DNA from: Paraoerskovia sediminicola
Lineage (GTDB): Bacteria; Actinomycetota; Actinomycetes; Actinomycetales; Cellulomonadaceae
Direction of reading: 5' to 3'
NCBI RefSeq assembly: GCF_030296575.1
Contig: NZ_AP027729.1
Location: 1,798,001 to 1,862,000, forward strand
DNA length: 64,000 nt
Shown: positions 58,301-64,000 of the stretch, piece after piece
Numbering within the stretch: the first letter of the stretch is position 1
Layout: each line of letters starts with the position of its first letter
Notes under the pieces: model-generated
What the model was told of the DNA's origin: nothing
What the model saw: only the letters and a program-made list of their open reading frames with translations
The model's database searches: none
Made by a program: the position numbers and the translations under genes

Positions 58301-61300
58301 CGGCGCGTCGGTCGCCGGCGCGCTCACCGTCGCCGAGGTCCAGTGCGGCCGTGCCTCGTCCGACGACGTCACGGTCGCCCGCACGGTGACGTGTGCCGCC
58401 GGCACGATCGAGCCCGGCGAGACCACCGAGCTGTCGGTCCCCGTCACCGCGGCCTCGGGCGGCGAGTACGTGTTCGCCTCCAGCACCAGCGGCACGGGGT
58501 TCCCGACGGTCGAGCGGCAGTTCCGCGCCACCGCGAGCTACTGGGGTGCGGACCTCGGGCTCGTGCTCGACGGGCCCGGCTCCGTCGTCGCGAACCCCGG
58601 CACGGCCGACGTCGCGATGACGCTCGCGAACCGTGGTGACCGCGCTGCGGGCGAGGTCGACGTCGAGGTCACGGTCCCGGACGGGTTCGGTCTCTACGGC
58701 GCGGACGGCGATTGGTCGTGCGAGCCCGGTGACGGGACCGTCGAGTGCGCCTCGGACGGCATCGGCGTCGGGAAGTCCCGCACCGGCACGCTGCACCTCG
58801 TGACGCTCGGCGACGGGCGTGACGGTGCGAGCGGGGACACGCTCGCGGCCGGCGGCGCGGCGGAGATCAGCGCAGACGCGGTGGCGACCGAGGTGTCCCC
58901 TGCAGGCCCCGAGGTCGACGCGCGCGACAGCGTGTCCTTCGACGTCGAGGACGCCTGGGGCGCTGTCGGCGAGGTGCAGGCGCAGAGCGTGTGCCTCCTG
59001 GACGCGGAGCCGGGTGCCGTGCGCTCCGCCATCGCCCTCGGCGTGCCGGGGGCGGAGGGGTCGCTGACGAATTCGTCGGTCGCGCCCTACGAGGCCACCC
59101 TGATCGGTTCCGGCCCCGAGCAGCGGGCGTCGGCGACCCTCGACGAGGGCCAGAGCGCGGACCTCACGATCGACACGGGGCTCGGCCACGCCGCCGGCGA
59201 CGCCCGGCTCGAGCTGCGCCGCGACGTCCGCGTCGGTGACGCGACCCGGTCGTTCCTCCGGGACATCGAGGCCGGGTCGTTCGAGGCGTGCGACGCCTTC
59301 GCGCCCGACGTCGAGACCCCCGAGTTCTCCGCCGAGCTGCGCGACGTCGACGGCGAGAAGATCGTCGTCCTGGGGGCGACCTTCGCGAACACCACGGAGG
59401 CCGACCTCCAGGTCTGGTTCGGGGACACGTCGTCCGCCACCGTCGTCGCCGCCGGCGAGAAGGTCTCGCTCGAACGAACGACCGACTCAGCGACCTATGA
59501 GGGAACGCCAGAGATCGGGTACCGCTGGGTCGACGACGCGGCGCACGGCGGCGACCACGGGACGGACCACACGATCACGGCCGCCGAGGCGCTCCACGCC
59601 GCGTACGCGCCGGAGGCCACCGTCGAACCCGGCGCGTGCACCTGGGACCCCGCGACCGGCGCGTCGGGCACCGAGGTCACGATCACCCTGGACAACTCCG
59701 CGTCGACGTTCCCGGCCGAGTTCGAGTACTCGATCGGCTCCGGGGACGTCGAGTCGGTCGACGTCCCGGCCGGGTCGGGCGCCGGGAGCGACCCGGAGGC
59801 GTCGGTCGTCGTCGTGCACCTGACGGCCGGGGCTGCCGGCGCGACGTTGTCCGTGAGCGCGGACGGCACGCGGCTCGCGGTCGAGGAAATCCCCGAGGCC
59901 TCGTGCGTCCCGTGGATCACCGACGTCGCGACGCCCACCGTCCAGTGCAGCGACGACGGGTTCGTCGTCGTCACCGGGACGCTCGAGAACGACGGTGCCG
60001 CCCGCATCCGGGCGCTCGCCCTGACCAACGTGCGGCTCTCCCCGGGGGCCGACCCGACGCACTACCAGCAGGCCGTGGACCTCGACCCGGGGGCGACCGG
60101 GACGTACCGGCTCGTGACCGGGGCCAGGTCGCTCGACGCGGGCCAGACGGTCGTCGTCGGCCAGACGGTCCTGCCGTTCAGCCTCGGGCTCAAGCTCCCC
60201 GGAGACGACCGGCCCAAGGCCGACACGACCGAGGGCATCGACTGCATGCCGTGGATCACCGCGGACGCGATCCCGGCCCCGACGCTCGAGTGCACGGCCG
60301 ACGGGTACGCCGTGATCGTGGGGTCCGTCGAGAACGCGTCCGGCGTGCCGATGCGCGCGCTCCCGTTCGCGAACGTCTGGGTCGCGGACAAGGAGCGCAG
60401 CGTCCACTACCAGCAGCACATCAAGCTCCCCGTGGGTTCCGGGGAGGTCGGCTACCGGCTCGTCACGGACGCGCGCACGGTGAAGGCCGGCCAAGTGGTG
60501 ACCGTCGACCAGTGGTTCACGGACGGGTCCGGGACCCGCAACCCCGACCGGCCCCGGGTCAGCACCGAGTCCGGCATCGACTGCTCACCGGCGCCCTCGG
60601 CGGAGCTCGTGCTCGGACCCGTCGCGTTCGACAAGAGCGCCTCGCGGACCATGCAGGACGCCACGGTCAGGCTTCGCAACGACAGCGCCGACGGAGTCAC
60701 CATCGACCTTTCCGTGACCGGCGCCGACCTCGCGAGCCCCGTCGAGAGCACGCTGGGTGCCGACGAGTCCGCCGACGTCCCCGTGCGGTTCGGTACCGAC
60801 GGCACGTCGGTCACGGTGACGTCGGGCGAGTGGACGACGACGCTCGAGGCCCCGGCGTTCGTCGCGCCCTGCCTGCCGGCGTGGGTCCAGTCGCAGTGGT
60901 GGCGACCGGTCACCTACGCCAAGGGGTCCGCGGTGTCGGACGACGGGGCGAACTACGTGGCGACGAAGAAGTCCTACGGTGTCCTCCCGCCGTCGCACGA
61001 CGTCCAGGTCCTGTTCGCCGCGTGGACCCGGGTGGAGCCGTGCCGGGGCGCGGACGCGCAGGACGCGGCGCGTGCCCCTCAGGGCGAGGAGTCGAGCGAG
61101 CCGGATGCAAAACTCGAGCCGTCAGAGCAACCCGGCACGGGCGAGCAGCCGCGCACGCGCGAGGAGCAGAAGAGCACGAACGAGCCGGCGCCGTCATCCG
61201 GCTCCGCGAGGACCACGCCGTCCCCGACAGCGACCACGGAGCCCAGGACGGAGCCGACCGCGGAAGGCGCGGCGCAGCCGACCTCTGATCCCACCGCCGA

Positions 61301-61484
61301 GCCGAGCCCGACCGAGGGGTCGACGACCGAGCCGTCATCGAAGCGGTCGTCGTCCGGGCAGGCTGCCACCCCGGACGCCAAGGCCACGCCGTCGCAGAGC
61401 GCCACCCCGAAGCAGAGCGCGACGCCGGACCCGACGGCGTCGACGTCCCGCAGCCGTGACCGGGGCGCCTGGGCTCGCGACTGA
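55384..61484 (+). CDS. ECF sigma factor fused to zinc anti-sigma motif, membrane segments and extracellular repeats (frameshifted as given)
   Basis: Read across a lost base at GGGGG 55596-55600, this is one protein of about 2,033 residues. Order: sigma region 2 (about 17-90: LISAARTGDQAAFGQLYERH; DVAFRAYLFTVVRRLSYDAA after correction); region 4 (about 137-193: LPERWRSVLWYAEVENMTPA, LTANGVAALAYRAREGLRQA); a zinc anti-sigma HxxxCxxC motif (SHLEDCSECRAL, about 225-236); a hydrophobic segment; a Gly/Ala/Ser linker; and a membrane helix (AALIAVGALAVVGVGVVVGI, about 365-385). Then comes an acidic linker, two copies of a roughly 380-residue beta-rich module, twin PWIT repeats, a Trp-rich YAKGSAVSDDGANYVATKKS module like CBM5/12 (about 1836-1886), and a Thr/Pro/Ser tail. 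It would hold a sigma factor at the membrane until an outside signal, perhaps a polysaccharide, releases it by proteolysis. Domain calls for sigma and zinc motif are firm; the CBM call is moderate. Confidence 0.8.
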
Positions 61485-61594
61485 TCTGACCTACGCCGGA
61501 TGCCGCGGCGCTTGTCCGCTAGGGCGGTCGGTGCAGCTGGGCGCTCACCGCGGGCGCCAGAGGAGCCGGGGCGACCGGTCGCCCTCTGTGGCAG

Positions 61595-62275
61595 CTACAG
61601 AGCGTCCTTCGGCAGAGCCTTGTAGACCGCGTCGTCGACCCGCGACGTGCCTGCGACGAGCTCGAGGGTGAGGCCGGCGCTGCGGGGCTCGTGCAGCACC
61701 TCCGCGAGCACTCCGGCGACGTCCGTCCGGGTGATCTCGCCGGGGTCGACGGACTTCTTGAGGCGCACGTGGCCGGTGCCCTCACCGTCGGTGAGCCGTC
61801 CGGGCCGCACGATCGTGAGGGCGAGGTCGCGGGACCGCAGCTCTTCCTCGGCGGCGGCCTTGGCGCGCAGGTACGCGACGAACACGTCGTCCACCCCGTC
61901 GGGTGCGGCGCCGTCCGCCACGCTCTCGACGCCCATGGACGAGACGAGGACGTACCGCGTGATCCCGGCGAGCTCGGCCGCGTCGGCGAGGAGTAGCGCG
62001 CCCGCGCGGTCGACCGTGTCCTTGCGCTCGGCGCCGCTGCCCGGGCCGGCGCCCGCGGCGAAGACCACCGCGTCGGAGCCTCGCATCGTGAAGGAGACGT
62101 CGGCGGCGTCGTCGTGCTCGAGGTCGATGAGGGAGACCTCGGCGCCGAGGTCGGTCAGCGGGAGGATCTGCGACGCCGAGCGCACAAGGGCGACGACGCC
62201 GTCCCCCCGTTCCTTGAGGGCATGGACGAGGAGCTGCCCGACCTTCCCGTGGGCACCTGCGACGACGATCCTCAT
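61595..62275 (-). CDS. NAD(P)-binding Rossmann-fold protein (SDR-like, NmrA/YwnB type)
   Basis: The 226-residue protein has the N-terminal dinucleotide-binding loop MRIVVAGAHGKVGQLLVHAL, then SDAVVFAAGAGPGSG and ITRYVLVSSMGVES. The active-site-like YLRAKAAAEEELRSRDLALT and VRPGRLTDGEGTG match atypical SDR proteins of the NAD(P)H-binding PF13460 group. Such proteins often act as redox sensors or epimerase-like enzymes; the specific role is not evident. The ATG is at 62275. Confidence 0.87.
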   Translation of the reverse strand: MRIVVAGAHGKVGQLLVHALKERGDGVVALVRSASQILPLTDLGAEVSLIDLEHDDAADVSFTMRGSDAVVFAAGAGPGSGAERKDTVDRAGALLLADAAELAGITRYVLVSSMGVESVADGAAPDGVDDVFVAYLRAKAAAEEELRSRDLALTIVRPGRLTDGEGTGHVRLKKSVDPGEITRTDVAGVLAEVLHEPRSAGLTLELVAGTSRVDDAVYKALPKDAL

Positions 62276-62344
62276 GACCTGAACGTAACCCTCGGTGCCG
62301 GTCGCCCGCGCGCGCTGCGGGCCGTGTCGGCCGTGTGCCGCGTC

Positions 62345-62775
62345 TCAGGAGGCGAGCGGCTCGCGGACCTCGATCGCGACGTCCGAGGCGATCCCGTACC
62401 CGATTCCTCGCGCGGTCCGGATCGCGGCGACGCCCAGCTTCTCGCGGATGCGGCGGACGTGGACGTCCACGGTGCGGGTGTCGGACCGCAGGCCCTCGTC
62501 GCGCCACACGGACCCGAGCAGCTCGCTGCGGGGGACGATCCGGTCGCTGTGCAGGGCGAGGTGGGTGAGGAGGTGCGTCTCGCGGGCCGTGAGATGGCGT
62601 TCGGTCCCGTCCACCAGCACGGTGCGGCGGGCGGGGTCCACCGTCAGGACGGGGGTCGGCGTGATCTGGGCGAGAAGCTCGAGGAACGCGTCGAAGCTCC
62701 GCGGTTCGGGCGCTCGGCGGACGCGGGGGCGGCGGCGGGCGGTGTGCGGGGCGAGGGGGCAGCGATGGTGCTCAT
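62345..62775 (-). CDS. Winged-helix (OmpR/PhoB-type) DNA-binding protein without receiver, frameshifted as given
   Basis: The C-terminal part is an OmpR/PhoB-type winged helix: HLTARETHLLTHLALHSDRI, then VPRSELLGSVWRDEGLRSDT and RTVDVHVRRIREKLGVAAIR ending TARGIGYGI. The frame is open from GTG 62641. ATG 62775, with GGAG 6 bases upstream, reads MSTIAAPSPRTPP and joins this frame if one G is added to GGGGG at 62725-62729, giving about 143 residues. There is no receiver domain, so it is an orphan regulator not controlled by phosphorylation. The target is unknown. Confidence 0.8.
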
Positions 62776-62840
62776 GGGGGACTCCGGGTGCATCGACCGC
62801 GAGCGGGGCTCAGCGGCGCCGACGAGGCAGGTCGGCTGGG

Positions 62841-62872
62841 GTTGTCAGGGCGGGGGCTTCAGGCCTGACAAC
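62841..62872. other. Inverted repeat in the wHTH-upp intergenic region
   Basis: GTTGTCAGG (62841-62849) and CCTGACAAC (62864-62872) form a perfect 9-bp inverted repeat with a 14-base spacer. It lies 66 bp upstream of the winged-helix gene start and could be its operator. The rest of the 309-bp gap between 62776 and 63084 shows only this repeat and the upp terminator; no gene is seen. Confidence 0.5.
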
Positions 62873-63045
62873 ACATGCACGCAGGCATGCCGAGCACGGC
62901 GCCGGGAACGGCGTCACAGGTGCGCGGCAGCGTGGTCACGGGATGAGCATGCCATCCGCGAGGCGCGCTCGCCAAGACCTGGACGGCACAAATGTCACGA
63001 TGCGAGACGAATCAGCAGTCTTGTCGTCTCACCGGCGGCTCCGGT

Positions 63046-63069
63046 CTCCGCGCCGGTACCGGCGCGGAG
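63046..63069. terminator. 24-bp perfect palindrome, terminator of upp
   Basis: CTCCGCGCCGGTACCGGC plus GCGGAG is a perfect 24-bp palindrome; as RNA it folds as a 10-bp stem with a GTAC loop. It lies 15 bp past the upp stop codon on the minus strand, the expected place for its terminator. Confidence 0.7.
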
Positions 63070-63084
63070 CCGAGGCGCCCTCCG

Positions 63085-63720
63085 TCAGACGACCCCGTAC
63101 AGGCGGTCGCCGGCGTCGCCCAGCCCGGGCACGATGTACGCGTTCTCGTCCAGGCGCTCGTCGATCGCCGCCACCACGAGCTCGACGTCCACCCGGTCGC
63201 CGACGGCGCGGTTGACGACGTCGATGCCCTCGGGTGCCGCGATGATGCACACGCATGTCACGTGCCGTGCGCCGCGCTCGAACAGGTAGTCGATCGCCGC
63301 GACGAGGGTGCCGCCGGTCGCGAGCATCGGGTCGACGAGGAAGCAGTGCCGGCCCGAGAGGTCGTCGGGCAGCCGGTTCGCGTACGTGACCGCTTCGAGG
63401 GTCTCCTCGTCGCGCTGCATGCCGAGGAACCCGACCTCCGCCGTCGGGAGCAGGCGCGTCAGGCCGTCGAGCATCCCGAGTCCCGCGCGCAGGATCGGCA
63501 CCACGAGGGGGCGGGGCTCGGCGATCTTCTGGCCGACGGTCGGCGCGACCGGGGTCGTGATCTCGCGGGACTCCGTGCGCACCTCGCGCGTCGCCTCGTA
63601 GGCGAGCAGCGTCACGAGCTCGTCGACGAGCTGACGGAAGATCGGGGACGGGGTGTTCTCGTCGCGGAGGATGGTCAGCTTGTGGGCGACCAGGGGGTGG
63701 TCGACGGCGTGGACGCGCAT
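63085..63720 (-). CDS. upp: Uracil phosphoribosyltransferase
   Basis: This salvage enzyme converts uracil and PRPP to UMP. The 211-residue protein has [20 protein letters not shown] at the start, the [13 protein letters not shown] block, the PRPP-binding loop [16 protein letters not shown] and the uracil-binding end [16 protein letters not shown]. Length is normal. It is divergent from the tadA-like gene, an arrangement often seen in actinobacteria. Confidence 0.96.
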   Translation of the reverse strand: MRVHAVDHPLVAHKLTILRDENTPSPIFRQLVDELVTLLAYEATREVRTESREITTPVAPTVGQKIAEPRPLVVPILRAGLGMLDGLTRLLPTAEVGFLGMQRDEETLEAVTYANRLPDDLSGRHCFLVDPMLATGGTLVAAIDYLFERGARHVTCVCIIAAPEGIDVVNRAVGDRVDVELVVAAIDERLDENAYIVPGLGDAGDRLYGVV

Positions 63721-63827
63721 GACCTCAGGCTACCCGGCACGTCCCGTCGCGCGCCGTCAGGAACCCGTCAGGACGACGACGCGCCCCTGGGAGGGTGGCG
63801 GGCGGCGGGGTCTGAGAACCTGGGCTC

Positions 63828-64000
63828 GTGCCCGCCGACGACTGCCCCCCGCCCGGGATCGCCCTGCCCTGGGCCGACGGCACCTTCCCGCCCGTCCACG
63901 CCGCGCAGCGCGCCACGGTCTACGACGCGCTCATGGGCATGGCGCTCCACGAGGCGAGCCACGCCCTGGCGTCGGACGACGTCCCCGTGGGCGCGCTCGT
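63828..64000 (+). CDS. tadA: tRNA adenosine deaminase-like protein, N-terminal part (cut by window edge)
   Basis: The frame from GTG 63828 ends in ALMGMALHEASHALASDDVP followed by VGALV, the start of the cytidine/adenosine deaminase fold of TadA (MxxALxEAxxA...DVPVGAV). The catalytic HAE and PCxxC motifs would lie beyond the window. TadA makes inosine at the wobble position of tRNA-Arg. The N-terminal 35 residues before the fold are longer than usual, so a later in-frame start is possible. Confidence 0.8.
   Translation, partial: MPADDCPPPGIALPWADGTFPPVHAAQRATVYDALMGMALHEASHALASDDVPVGAL

Noticed and set aside
62841-62872. A rho-independent terminator for the winged-helix gene
   Set aside because: It lies upstream of that gene's start, not downstream, and has no T-run; an operator is more likely.

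Overview
The window is about 72-75% GC by eye, with GTG and ATG starts, tightly overlapping operons and a dnaK-grpE-dnaJ-hspR operon behind HAIR-type operators. That points to a high-GC actinobacterium. The carbohydrate genes (GH3, GH13, LacI and ROK regulators, sulfatases) suggest a polysaccharide-using member of Micrococcales such as a Cellulomonas/Cellulosimicrobium relative; this placement is inference only.

Layout. 1-6.3 kb: a divergent LacI regulator, a sugar ABC importer (lipoprotein plus two permeases) and a GH3 glycosidase. 6.3-16.4 kb: chromosomal housekeeping and accessory genes (S4 RNA-binding protein, histidine phosphatase, MerR, SulP, MFS, GNAT, lipoprotein, UlaG-like hydrolase, acyltransferase, small proteins). 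16.4-24.6 kb: a ROK regulator read from a probable leaderless promoter, followed by a sulfonate/sulfate-ester type ABC importer, two cytoplasmic sulfatases and their formylglycine-generating enzyme. 24.6-30.8 kb: membrane protein, GH13, MarR with a divergent EamA exporter, VOC, YtxH-like, transglutaminase and a protein with four cold-shock domains.

30,963-49,339 is a complete Tn7-like transposon, seen directly. It has perfect 13-bp terminal inverted repeats (TGTAGGTTCGCGC), a 5-bp target duplication (ACATC on both sides), TnsB-type repeats near both ends, and a tnsA-tnsB-tnsC-tniQ operon (plus a 107-codon ORF) at the right end. Its cargo is a YobI-like membrane P-loop NTPase, a full type I restriction-modification operon with an extra 145-aa gene, a lipoprotein broken by an amber codon, and a small hypothetical gene. 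It looks like a mobile defence island inserted between the cold-shock gene and dnaK.

49.4-54.4 kb: HspR-controlled chaperone operon and a DUF1540 gene. 54.4-61.5 kb: a degenerate GGDEF-like protein divergent from a roughly 2,030-residue protein. The latter joins an ECF sigma factor, a zinc anti-sigma motif, membrane segments, a repeated extracellular region and a C-terminal module resembling a CBM5/12 carbohydrate-binding domain, so it may be a one-polypeptide extracellular sensor and transcription factor. 61.5-64 kb: NAD(P)-binding protein, a receiver-less winged-helix regulator, upp and the start of a tadA-like gene.

Caution. At least nine, probably eleven, sites in this window carry a 1-base loss, nearly all in a run of five G or C that would read correctly with six. 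Restoring one base at each site rejoins well-known protein families. I treat these as likely sequence errors rather than real gene decay, and annotate such genes across the break.
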